Shown here: positions 1-6,967 of the stretch, in pieces
Position numbering within the stretch: position 1 is the first letter of the stretch
Layout: each line of letters opens with the position of its first letter
DNA from: Bacteroidota bacterium
Lineage (GTDB): Bacteria; Bacteroidota; Bacteroidia; Bacteroidales; UBA10428
DNA length: 8,359 nucleotides
Reading direction: 5' to 3'
Assembly (NCBI GenBank): GCA_024640925.1
Contig: JAHEEB010000131.1
Coordinates: 1 to 8,359, forward strand
The notes under the pieces: generated by a model
What the model was told of the DNA's origin: nothing
The model's input: the letters and a program-made list of their open reading frames with translations, nothing else
The model's database searches: none
Position numbers and translations under genes: made by a program

Positions 1-1432
1 AACGCAATTCTTCTGCCACATACATATCCCATTGTGTGGTAGGCAGTCCTTTGGGGGGCAAATCGAGTGCTGTATAATACGTAAGCGGGAGCTCGGAGAT
101 AATAATACCACCGGCATGTACACTCCGGATATTCGGAAAATCGACTATCTGCAATCCGATTCGAGAAAGATCGCTGGTGATGGCATTGCCATTTAATTCA
201 TCTTCAGGGTTCCCGACCAACCGGTCAATTTCTTCTTTTGGTAAACCTCGCACTTTACCGAGTTCCCGAAAGATCGATCGATCTTTAAATGTGGTGATAG
301 TCCCCAGAAGTGCCGTATGGTCTCTTCCATAGCGTTTGAAGATATAGTCCTGGACATCATCGCGGTCTTTCCACGAATAATCGATATCGAAATCCGGAGG
401 AATGCTTCTTTTGGGATTAATGAAGCGTTCGAAATACAAGTCAAGCTCAATGGGGTCTACATCGGTAATACGTAAACAGTATGCTACAATGCTATTAGCA
501 CCGCTTCCACGTCCTACATGATAGAAGCTGCGGCTCATGCTGTAACGGATAATATCCCAGGTAATCAGAAAGTATGCCGAGAAACCGAGTTTATCAATTA
601 CTTCGAGTTCGTGTCTTATTCTGCGTAATGCTTCAGGGTTATGTGCCCCGTAACGATACAACATACCTTCGAATGCAAGCTTTTCGAGTAGTTTTTTATC
701 GTCGTAGCGGCTTCCGGAGAATATTTGTTTGTTTTTAACAGTTGAATAATCGAACCCGATTTCGAATGCATCAAGCAGTCGCCTGGTATTAACCAACAAA
801 TACGGATGTTCCTCGAAAGCGATTTTGAAAAAGTCGTTTGGCAGGAAATATTCATCGTTTCGGGCCACATCAGTTTGTGAGAGTTTTGTGAGCAGGGTGT
901 TTTTGTCTATGGCACGCAGGTAGTTGTGAAGTTGGTAATCGTTTTTACTACCTATTGTTACAGGATGTATGGCGAGTAACTTTTCTTTTTGGTTTGTTAG
1001 TGTCGAAGTTGTCAGTCTGCGTAGTTCATGAGGTCGGATACCAATATATTCGTTTTCTTTCAGCTTTCGTGGAAGCTTATTGCTAAAGGAGTAAATAACA
1101 ACAGCATTCTGAAAAACAGGCGGGCAGGGTGGGAGTGAGGCTTTGTTCAGGTTATGCCATGTAAGAAACTCGTTTATTTCCCTCATTCCTTCGTTGTTGG
1201 CAGCTATGGCAATGTATAGCAGATTGTGTTCGTTGTCACGGAACTCAATGCCACCAATGGGTTTAATATTGTGGTTATAGCATGCTTTAACAAAGTCTGG
1301 CATTCCCGTTGAATTGTTGATATCGGTTAGGGCAAGAGTCTCAATATGGTAATTCGCCGCTAATTCCACAAGTCGTTTTGGCGAAAGCGTGCCATAACGC
1401 AGACTATAATATGAATGACAATTGAGGTACAA
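1..1432 (-). CDS. dnaE: DNA polymerase III alpha subunit, short DnaE (partial, C-terminus off the left edge)
   Basis: This is the catalytic C-family DNA polymerase subunit; paired with dinB it is probably the accessory, translesion-type copy rather than the main replicase. 477 codons are visible. Residues 1-200 are the PHP domain, beginning MYLNCHSYYSLRYG; the polymerase domain follows, with HVGRGSGANS at about 305-314, ITDVDP at 322-327 and the catalytic acidic motif PDFDID at 346-351 (three alternating Asp). The frame stays open to the edge, ending in ALDLPPKGLPTTQWDMYV, as in Bacteroidota DnaE proteins. The acidic motif comes about 50 residues earlier than in E. coli DnaE, so this is a short form. 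The start is TTG at 1432: an in-frame TAA lies five codons upstream, no ATG exists before residue 44, and the PHP motif begins at once. Two usual PHP metal ligands are replaced (Asn4 in the HxH motif, Ile38 in TDH). It lies 105 nt downstream of dinB on the same strand and is probably co-transcribed. Confidence 0.95.
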   Translation of the reverse strand, partial: MYLNCHSYYSLRYGTLSPKRLVELAANYHIETLALTDINNSTGMPDFVKACYNHNIKPIGGIEFRDNEHNLLYIAIAANNEGMREINEFLTWHNLNKASLPPCPPVFQNAVVIYSFSNKLPRKLKENEYIGIRPHELRRLTTSTLTNQKEKLLAIHPVTIGSKNDYQLHNYLRAIDKNTLLTKLSQTDVARNDEYFLPNDFFKIAFEEHPYLLVNTRRLLDAFEIGFDYSTVKNKQIFSGSRYDDKKLLEKLAFEGMLYRYGAHNPEALRRIRHELEVIDKLGFSAYFLITWDIIRYSMSRSFYHVGRGSGANSIVAYCLRITDVDPIELDLYFERFINPKRSIPPDFDIDYSWKDRDDVQDYIFKRYGRDHTALLGTITTFKDRSIFRELGKVRGLPKEEIDRLVGNPEDELNGNAITSDLSRIGLQIVDFPNIRSVHAGGIIISELPLTYYTALDLPPKGLPTTQWDMYVAEELR

Positions 1433-1469
1433 ATTCTTTCTTTTTTATAAATTGCAAGCTCCGTTCTAG

Positions 1470-1523
1470 TTTACCGATCACTGTTTACTGCTCTGCTCAC
1501 TGTTTACCGATCACCGATCACTG
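1470..1523. repeat. Degenerate heptanucleotide tandem array between dinB and dnaE
   Basis: On the plus strand the sequence divides into heptads of the form (T/A/C)T(T/C)AC(C/T)G: TTTACCG, ATCACTG, TTTACTG, a shortened CTCTG, CTCACTG, TTTACCG, ATCACCG, ATCACTG. That is eight units in 54 bp, with seven of full length. The third base of each unit is always a pyrimidine and the AC.G core is constant in all seven full units. It fills about half of the 105-nt dinB-dnaE gap and would be transcribed if the two genes share an mRNA. The function is unknown; the pattern resembles short tandemly repeated repetitive heptamers described in other bacteria. It is too short and too regular to be a CRISPR array. 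Confidence 0.7.
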
Positions 1524-1537
1524 ATCTTCCGTTAAAC

Positions 1538-2686
1538 TTATAATCCAATAGCCCTGAGTACCGCTTTTTGCCCGTAGCGGTTCCGTAGCTTGTCGAGGGT
1601 TTTGTAGAGATTGACAGAAGCGGGAGTATCTTCGAACATGTTAAGTTGCTGTACTCCCTGCACCAGATGACTGAATTTCACACCAATGAGCCTGATGAGC
1701 ATGCGTCGCTGGTAGAGCTTGTCGAAAAGTTCTTTAGTAACAGGAATCAGCTGATGGTCGAATGCTGTATAAGGCACCCGTCGTTGAAGAGTCTGCGTGT
1801 CAAAGTTTGAATAGCGTATTTTTACAGTAACACACGAAGTTATTCGTTGTTTTCTTCGCAGTTCATAACATAGTTTTTCGACCATACATACCAGCATTTC
1901 CTTCATTTTAATAACATCAATAGAATCGTTTTCGAAGGTATGTTCGGTACTTATGGATTTGCGCTCTGAGTATGGCTTTACAGGTGATAAGTCTATGCCG
2001 TTAGCTTTTTCCCAGATTACAATTCCATTTTTGCCCAACACTCGTTCCATCATTTCTTTTGGGATCATGCCCAGGGTACCAATGGTGGCAATTCCCATGG
2101 ATCGGAGTAAATGATAGGTTTTTTCACCAACCATAGGTATTTTACTTATTGAAAGGGGTTGAAGGAAAGGTTTTACGAGATCAGTCGGCACTTCTTTTTC
2201 TCCATTGGGTTTAGCTTCACCGGTAGCAATCTTCGAAACTGTTTTGTTTACCGACATACCTAATGATATGGGCAGCCCTGTGTTATTTATTATTTCTTTG
2301 CGTAGTTCGTGTGCCCATTTCTGATTTCCAAAGAAGCGATCCATGCCCGTCAGATCAATATAAAACTCGTCGATAGAAGCTTTTTCGTATAGTGGGGTTT
2401 TATCGGCAATTATATCGGTTACTGTGTGTGAATATTTGCTGTAAAGTTCCATATCGCCATGAACAATAACGGCATCGTTGCAAAGATAGCGTGCCATTTT
2501 CATAGGCATGGCAGAGCGTATACCATATTGGCGGGCTTCATAGCTGCAACTGGCAACAACACCCCTGTCGGAAGTACTGCCAATAATGACAGGCTTTCCG
2601 ATAAGTTTGCTGTTTATAAGCCGTTCGACCGACACAAAAAACGTATCTAGGTCAAGATGTACAATATTTCTTCCCTGCAATTCCAT
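1538..2686 (-). CDS. dinB: DNA polymerase IV (Y-family translesion polymerase)
   Basis: Y-family lesion-bypass polymerase of 382 aa, a normal family length. The palm motif HLDLDTFF at residues 10-17 supplies catalytic Asp12 (with Asp14 following) and the Phe17 steric gate; SIDEFYIDLTG at 105-115 supplies Asp106 and Glu107. The NKTVSKIATGEAKPNG segment (about 147-162) is the conserved palm motif, a helix-hairpin-helix thumb region lies near 182-204, and the little finger spans about 240-345. QLNMF at 347-351 resembles a sliding-clamp binding motif. All catalytic residues are present, so this is an active DinB rather than an inactive ImuB-type protein. The start is ATG at 2686; a GTG one codon upstream (2689) is possible, and no Shine-Dalgarno sequence is visible. 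It precedes dnaE on the same strand. Two tandem inverted repeats just upstream (2697-2736) suggest repression by the S24 regulator encoded at 6968. Confidence 0.97.
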   Translation of the reverse strand: MELQGRNIVHLDLDTFFVSVERLINSKLIGKPVIIGSTSDRGVVASCSYEARQYGIRSAMPMKMARYLCNDAVIVHGDMELYSKYSHTVTDIIADKTPLYEKASIDEFYIDLTGMDRFFGNQKWAHELRKEIINNTGLPISLGMSVNKTVSKIATGEAKPNGEKEVPTDLVKPFLQPLSISKIPMVGEKTYHLLRSMGIATIGTLGMIPKEMMERVLGKNGIVIWEKANGIDLSPVKPYSERKSISTEHTFENDSIDVIKMKEMLVCMVEKLCYELRRKQRITSCVTVKIRYSNFDTQTLQRRVPYTAFDHQLIPVTKELFDKLYQRRMLIRLIGVKFSHLVQGVQQLNMFEDTPASVNLYKTLDKLRNRYGQKAVLRAIGL

Positions 2687-2696
2687 CACCCAAAAA

Positions 2697-2713
2697 TGAT
2701 TATAATCTAATCA
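2697..2713. promoter_or_regulatory. Candidate operator 1 of dinB (TGATTA-N5-TAATCA)
   Basis: A 17-bp inverted repeat with perfect 6-bp half-sites around TAATC, starting 11 bp upstream of the dinB ATG. It also contains a perfect 10-bp palindrome, GATTATAATC (2698-2707). The same half-site and spacing recur in operator 2 (2720-2736) and upstream of the S24-type regulator (6901-6917). Binding by that regulator is inferred from this sharing and from its LexA-like domains; the AT-rich background weakens the case. Confidence 0.5.
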
Positions 2714-2719
2714 AAAATA
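2712..2719 (-). promoter_or_regulatory. Possible Bacteroidota -7 promoter box of dinB
   Basis: The minus strand reads TATTTTTG, an exact match to the Bacteroidota -7 consensus TAnnTTTG, ending about 25 bp upstream of the dinB ATG. It lies almost exactly between the two candidate operators, so a bound repressor would block it. No clear -33 TTG box is seen at the expected distance, and the region is very AT-rich, so this is tentative. Confidence 0.3.
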
Positions 2720-2736
2720 TGATTATAATATAATTA
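2720..2736. promoter_or_regulatory. Candidate operator 2 of dinB (TGATTA-N5-TAATTA)
   Basis: A second copy of the 17-bp inverted repeat, 23 bp centre to centre from operator 1 (roughly two helical turns). One half-site is perfect; the other has TAATTA in place of TAATCA. The two copies share the 11-bp direct repeat ATGATTATAAT (2696-2706 and 2719-2729). Tandem sites at this distance would fit cooperative binding of two repressor dimers, which is inference. Confidence 0.42.
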
Positions 2737-2801
2737 TATTTTTTGATATAAATAACAGACTGAAGGGATTTTTTTATTTAAAAAGCTGGGTTGTGTGGTA
2801 G

Positions 2802-3530
2802 TTATATTTTTGTAATGGTTTTCAAGTAATCTTTAGCAAGTTCTTTTTTTGGTTTTGAGCATTCATAAAAGCGGTAAAGAGCTATTTTCTTATTAATACC
2901 AAAACAAGAATGTTTAACATTTTCATAAAAATAATAGAGCACTTGTTCGATTTCATCTGCCGTATTAACATGCTCATGTTTCATTAATATTTCATAATCT
3001 AATCCATATTTTAATTTAAACTCCATACCGGTTGTTAGTTTCCATCCTAATTTCCAGAGAAATGTTCCTTCATTGGGAATGGAAACTCTTAATGTGCCAT
3101 TTTCATTCAAAAGAATGCATGTTTTTGCAACGGCTCTGGGTAAATCCAGTATGTGTTCAAAAGTAGCTACGGATATTATTCTGTCATACTTCCTGGAATC
3201 ACTGATTTCATCAATATCATTATAAAATTCATTGATTCTTTCTTTGAATATCGAATTCGTATATAATTCAGAAAAAGGTTCTACAATATCATATGGCTTT
3301 GATTGTTCGTACTTTAACTGATTTAATGTGCCGGCACCAATTTCCAATGTTGCTTTATTATGTGTGTTTTTGACATCATTGGCAACTTTTCTATGTAACC
3401 AAGATTCCATCTTTTGCGAAAGAAATGATGCGGAAGTTTTTCCTTCTCTGTTTTTATAGTATTGTTCAGAATAGATCTTTTGAAATTCTGCAGGAAGTTC
3501 AGTTCTGATTTTAGGATAATTCTCAAACAT
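2802..3530 (-). CDS. Class I SAM-dependent methyltransferase, substrate unknown
   Basis: A 242-aa cytoplasmic protein with a Rossmann-like methyltransferase core. The SAM-binding glycine motif is TLEIGAGT at residues 61-68; Glu84 (YDIVEP) is the likely acidic residue ending strand 2; YDRIISV at 115-121 is strand 4; and FEHILDLPRAVAKTCILLNE followed by TLRVSIPNEG (146-155) matches Methyltransf_11-type proteins. There is no NPPY/DPPY motif, so an amino-methylating DNA methyltransferase is unlikely. The C-terminal part (160-242) is probably the substrate-specific region and I do not recognise it; the substrate cannot be deduced. It is the last gene of the minus-strand trio, 21 nt after the secreted helical protein, and starts at ATG 3530. 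Its coding sequence looks more AT-rich than the neighbouring polymerase genes. Confidence 0.85.
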   Translation of the reverse strand: MFENYPKIRTELPAEFQKIYSEQYYKNREGKTSASFLSQKMESWLHRKVANDVKNTHNKATLEIGAGTLNQLKYEQSKPYDIVEPFSELYTNSIFKERINEFYNDIDEISDSRKYDRIISVATFEHILDLPRAVAKTCILLNENGTLRVSIPNEGTFLWKLGWKLTTGMEFKLKYGLDYEILMKHEHVNTADEIEQVLYYFYENVKHSCFGINKKIALYRFYECSKPKKELAKDYLKTITKI

Positions 3531-3551
3531 TGTTTATAGTATTAGTTTTAG

Positions 3552-4595
3552 TTAGTCATACTTGGGAACGTATCTTTTCAGGTAACTATCAACCTGGGTC
3601 TGCCAATTGTTAATACATGTATTCCTGTTCTGGTTTATGTAGTTTACTCCTGAATTGTAGTTTCTGGAGAGTGTGTTAATTTCGTTTACAGCTTTATTAT
3701 AGTTGTCGACCTCAGATTGAGTGCGGGTCATAGGTTCCTTAGCATCGAAAGCTTCTTTCATTTTATTGAAATTTTCGCTTTTCATAATAAAATCGATTAT
3801 TATCGGCATTTTCGAAGTTGATTCGGTTTTATAAAATTCTAGCATCTTGCGACAGGCTGTCATTATCGACTTGTCGTTACGAAAAGCCTTCAGAGTATCA
3901 AGTGTAGCAAGTCCTTCGTTAGCAGTTTGTAACAGCGCATTTTTGTTTTGTTCGGCACTGTTCAAATCTTTTCTTTCCATAGCTTCCAGCAGGTAAGCCT
4001 CTTGTTTATAGCTCTTAAAGAAAATCAAATAAACCTGCTGATAGTGCATGTTTACCAGATTGGCCTGTTCAATTTTTTTGGATAAAACACTCTTATCTTC
4101 GGGTACCTGGAGATTGTTTTTAATTTCGAACTCTTTCTCGACTTTGTCCAATCTGCTACTAGCTTCCTCAACCTTGTTTTCAGCAATATTTTTTGCCATC
4201 CAGTAAGCTTCCATCAAATCGTACGATTGCTCAGATATTTCTTCCATATTTACTATTTTCTGATAATCGTTATTTAAGACATAATAGCTTATTGTGAGAT
4301 ATGAAATAACAGAATCGCGCAATGAACAATCGTTGTTATAGCATTGCATAGAAGCAATTCCTGATTTTGCCTGAGCAATAGTGCGTAATAAGTCTGTTCT
4401 TCGCTTTTCGGCTTTACGTGCGTTATTGTGGGCGATTGAGCTGACATACTTCAGGTAATCTTCGGAAATGGACTGATATTCTTTTCCAATGGTACCCAAA
4501 TATGCATACGCTTCATTAGTAGTTTGGGCATTTATTGATCCTGATAGGATTAACGAAAAAACAATTCCTGTGAATAATGATAATGCTTTCTTCAT
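3552..4595 (-). CDS. Secreted helical protein of unknown function
   Basis: A 347-aa protein with a clear Sec signal peptide: MKKA start, hydrophobic stretch to about residue 19, likely cleavage near SINAQ-TTN (after residue 23 or 24). There is no lipobox Cys, so it is probably periplasmic or surface-exposed rather than a lipoprotein. The mature part looks almost entirely alpha-helical, rich in Lys, Glu, Asn and Gln, with coiled-coil potential around 135-160. It has four Cys residues (85, 90, 248, 327), two of them in the short CYNNDC segment at 85-90. It faintly recalls the LIC11966-type surface protein family, but I cannot confirm that here. The ATG at 4595 is 14 nt after the stop of the S41 protease, so the two are probably translated from one mRNA; it could be a partner or substrate of that protease. 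Confidence 0.8.
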   Translation of the reverse strand: MKKALSLFTGIVFSLILSGSINAQTTNEAYAYLGTIGKEYQSISEDYLKYVSSIAHNNARKAEKRRTDLLRTIAQAKSGIASMQCYNNDCSLRDSVISYLTISYYVLNNDYQKIVNMEEISEQSYDLMEAYWMAKNIAENKVEEASSRLDKVEKEFEIKNNLQVPEDKSVLSKKIEQANLVNMHYQQVYLIFFKSYKQEAYLLEAMERKDLNSAEQNKNALLQTANEGLATLDTLKAFRNDKSIMTACRKMLEFYKTESTSKMPIIIDFIMKSENFNKMKEAFDAKEPMTRTQSEVDNYNKAVNEINTLSRNYNSGVNYINQNRNTCINNWQTQVDSYLKRYVPKYD

Positions 4596-4609
4596 TGATG
4601 CGTCATGTT

Positions 4610-6724
4610 TTATTTTATGGTATTGTTAAGTTCAATAAAGTCGACCAGAATATTATAGGCTTCCTGAATGTACATGTCATCTTTGATATTCATGTAATAA
4701 TATTCATATATTTTCTTTGTTTCAGGGTCAAAATTTATGAGCGAATCATCAAAATTACAGGTTTCAACTGAAAATAACCCCATACTTGTTGTTGATATTG
4801 ATTCAAGCTTATTAATCAAATTTACTGTTTTAATAGTTACATCATGATATCCTGAAATATCCAGCGGAACAGACAGTCTTTTGGAATGGTATAATTCCGA
4901 CAATTCTCTAATGTTTTTGTTTAATTCTAAAAGCCGGGCATCAGTTGATTGCCGTACCATACTTTTTTCTTTAAGCTCCTTTAAGGGTAGCGGGTTCAGG
5001 GGTTTAAAATACGATTTTTTTGTAATAGAGTCAGGGATAAGGGCATGAGCATAAGAAGACTCTTTTTCGGATATAGCCGTATAAATATCAGGAACACATA
5101 TGTCAGGAATTACCCCTCGCTGCTGAATACTTTGTCCGGTTATTCTGTAAAGCCTGTTGATTGTTAATTTCAGGAATCCACTATTTTGTTTGAGCGGTGC
5201 CGATTCTTCTTTAAATGCATATGTTGTGTCGTTTGGGATAATAATCTGACTCGAGGCTTTTCCAAATGTTGTGTTTCCAACAATAACAGCCCTGTTATAG
5301 TCTTGTAAAGCTGCTGCAACTACCTCTGAGGCCGATGCACTTTGTCCGTTAACCAGTATTACCAAGGGGCCATTATAAATACTACCCTTGTTCATATCCT
5401 TTAAAACTGACTGATTCGCATGATGGTCTTTGGTCATAGCTACCGGACCATAATCGAAGAATATACCTGATAAATCAATTGCCTCGTTCATCGAGCCTCC
5501 GCCGTTAAACCTAAGATCGAGAATTAACCCCTGGATTTTATCTTTCTGTAATTTTATAATTTCTTTTGCTACATCGTTTGCGCATCCTTCCGATGATTGA
5601 TTTTCAAAGGAAGTGTAAAACCCCGGCAATGAAATATACCCTATTTTATGTGTGCTGTTTAAAACATATCCCTTGACAATATTATTGTCCTGGGTTATTT
5701 TCGCCTTAATGATCATCACTTTCTTAATGCTCCCATCTTTCTTTCTCACAGATATTGTCATCTGTTTTTTATCAGGCTGGCTTAATATTTCATCTGTTTC
5801 ATATATATTCATTCCATATAAATCCTGTTCTTTATCTCCCAGCCATTGTATTTTAAGGATAATGTCACCCTCGTTTAATTCATTTGATTTCCATGCTGGT
5901 CCACCTGGAGATAGTCTTTTTATTTCAATCTCTCCCAAATTATTTTCATCAACCTGAATTCCAAATGATAGGTTTTCTGATGATAGTGCAGCTTTAAATA
6001 TCTGAGTTTCTTTATCAGACATGTATTCTGTGTGAGGGTCGCTACACAAGGCAATGCTATTGAGATAAATTGAAGAAAGAAAGGTTCCGATCCCTCCGGG
6101 ATATTCTAATAAGCCTTTTATCTCGCGTTGTTGTCGTATTAAGGTCTTTTTGCGTGCATCTTCCTCTTTGGTAACGCGAGTAGGGTTTTGTTTGGTTACA
6201 GAATCAGTTCCGTAATTGGGGGCAATCAATTGTCGCAGGACTTGTTTCTTTAGCCATTTTCTGATATACTCGTTATAATCTGTTCCTGATTTGTAGAAAT
6301 TAGGATAATGGCTGGTATCTGTTATGAGCGATTCTGGTTTTGTTAAATCCATTGATTTTGTGAGAATGGTATTGAATATACTATCTGTTCTTCTCAGACT
6401 TTTTTGATATATATTGCCCGTTTCCTTCAGAAAGTTCCAGGAATTGCCATTTAATTCATCATCAATACGATACTTAAATGTCTCAAGCTTACTATAATCT
6501 TCTGCTGTAAAGTATATAGCATCGGGGTCGAGCTGATAAAAGAACGAATTGAATACATGTTCGGAGAAAATGTTATCAATTATAGGAGGCGATACATGAT
6601 GGTTTTTAATAAGGGCCATCATATTTGCAGCTTCTTTCCTGCAGGTCTCGTTTGTCTGGCCAGATAGTATACTGCAGACTCCTATGATTGTAAGTATAGT
6701 AATAATTTCTTTTTTTATCAGCAT
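4610..6724 (-). CDS. prc: Periplasmic carboxy-terminal processing protease, S41 family (Tsp/Prc type)
   Basis: A serine protease that degrades or trims periplasmic proteins from their C-termini. It has 704 aa from ATG 6724, typical for Prc/Tsp. Order of parts: a signal peptide (1 to about 23, cleavage near LSGQ-TN); the Tsp N-terminal helical domain with FYQLDPDAIYFTAEDY near 62-77; a PDZ domain from about 250 containing LSPGGPAW and GDIILKI; then the S41 core with DLRFNGGGS near 403-411, nucleophile Ser464 in SASASE, and general base Lys489 in TFGKASSQ with Gln493. The Ser-Lys spacing of 25 and Lys-Gln spacing of 4 match E. coli Prc, so it should be active. The C-terminal 150 residues form the accessory region. 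A TTG five codons upstream (6739) is an alternative start. It is the first gene of a minus-strand trio, diverging from the S24 regulator. Cys17 lies in IGVC, a poor lipobox, so lipidation is unlikely. Confidence 0.95.
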   Translation of the reverse strand: MLIKKEIITILTIIGVCSILSGQTNETCRKEAANMMALIKNHHVSPPIIDNIFSEHVFNSFFYQLDPDAIYFTAEDYSKLETFKYRIDDELNGNSWNFLKETGNIYQKSLRRTDSIFNTILTKSMDLTKPESLITDTSHYPNFYKSGTDYNEYIRKWLKKQVLRQLIAPNYGTDSVTKQNPTRVTKEEDARKKTLIRQQREIKGLLEYPGGIGTFLSSIYLNSIALCSDPHTEYMSDKETQIFKAALSSENLSFGIQVDENNLGEIEIKRLSPGGPAWKSNELNEGDIILKIQWLGDKEQDLYGMNIYETDEILSQPDKKQMTISVRKKDGSIKKVMIIKAKITQDNNIVKGYVLNSTHKIGYISLPGFYTSFENQSSEGCANDVAKEIIKLQKDKIQGLILDLRFNGGGSMNEAIDLSGIFFDYGPVAMTKDHHANQSVLKDMNKGSIYNGPLVILVNGQSASASEVVAAALQDYNRAVIVGNTTFGKASSQIIIPNDTTYAFKEESAPLKQNSGFLKLTINRLYRITGQSIQQRGVIPDICVPDIYTAISEKESSYAHALIPDSITKKSYFKPLNPLPLKELKEKSMVRQSTDARLLELNKNIRELSELYHSKRLSVPLDISGYHDVTIKTVNLINKLESISTTSMGLFSVETCNFDDSLINFDPETKKIYEYYYMNIKDDMYIQEAYNILVDFIELNNTIK

Positions 6725-6900
6725 AGATTTTTTTGTCAATAAAAAAATTACGGTCTCTTTAAGCGGTGCAATTTATAAAAATATCGAAGTAAAATGACAA
6801 CTTAATTGACCGTCGGTTTATTATTTTACATAAAATATTCTAATGTCGTAAATCATAATACTTAACTAAACAGCATTGAAAAATAATTGTTAATAAAAAT

Positions 6901-6917
6901 TGATTATTTAATAATCT
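6901..6917. promoter_or_regulatory. Candidate autoregulatory operator of the S24 regulator (TGATTA-N5-TAATCT)
   Basis: Contains a perfect 15-bp palindrome, GATTATT-T-AATAATC (6902-6916). In the same register as the dinB sites it reads TGATTA-N5-TAATCT, so half-site and spacing match. It ends 50 bp upstream of the regulator's ATG, just before the putative -33 box. LexA-family repressors usually control their own gene, which fits this position; direct binding is inferred. Confidence 0.5.
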
Positions 6918-6923
6918 TACCAC

Positions 6924-6952
6924 TTGATATTTTTATAATCTTTTTAACTTTA
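6924..6952 (+). promoter_or_regulatory. Possible Bacteroidota-type promoter of the S24 regulator
   Basis: A TTG at 6924-6926 is followed after 18 bp by TAACTTTA (6945-6952), one mismatch from TAnnTTTG. This spacing is near that of Bacteroidota -33/-7 promoters and would leave a very short leader before the ATG at 6968. Alternative boxes such as TAATCTTT (6936-6943) are possible. Confidence 0.35.
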
Positions 6953-6967
6953 CTAAAAAATTAGCAT

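Larger units (their letters stand above)
6740..6967. promoter_or_regulatory. Divergent intergenic region between the protease operon and the S24 regulator
   Basis: 228 bp of very AT-rich DNA that must hold promoters for both directions. Toward the regulator it contains the inverted repeat at 6901-6917 and promoter-like boxes at 6924-6952. Toward the protease, TATTTTTA on the minus strand (6783-6776) is one mismatch from the -7 consensus, but the nearest upstream TTG (6800-6798) is too close to be a convincing -33 box. No open frame of note and no RNA gene is seen. Confidence 0.6.

Noticed and set aside
193..870. Minus-strand open frames of 85 and 84 codons
   Set aside because: They are out-of-frame shadows within the continuous dnaE reading frame that runs from 1432 to the left edge.
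1470..1523. Heptad array as a CRISPR
   Set aside because: Units are 7 bp with no spacers and no cas genes nearby; CRISPR repeats are typically 23-40 bp separated by unique spacers.
2459..2650. Plus-strand open frame of 63 codons inside dinB
   Set aside because: It lies entirely within the well-supported dinB gene on the opposite strand and has no recognisable protein features.
2740..2801. Rho-independent terminator after the methyltransferase
   Set aside because: There are A/T runs, and an AT-only imperfect inverted repeat (ATCAAAAATAT at 2710-2720 with ATATTTTTTGAT at 2736-2747), but no GC-containing stem followed by a U run.
5652..5957. Plus-strand open frame of 101 codons with hydrophobic stretches
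   Set aside because: It is antisense to the PDZ/core region of the S41 protease, whose motifs are unambiguous; the hydrophobicity comes from the reverse complement of charged codons.
6660..6724. Lipoprotein signal on the S41 protease at Cys17
   Set aside because: The residues before the Cys are Ile-Gly-Val, which do not fit the lipobox (Gly, Ala or Ser needed just before Cys); a later Sec cleavage site at LSGQ fits better.
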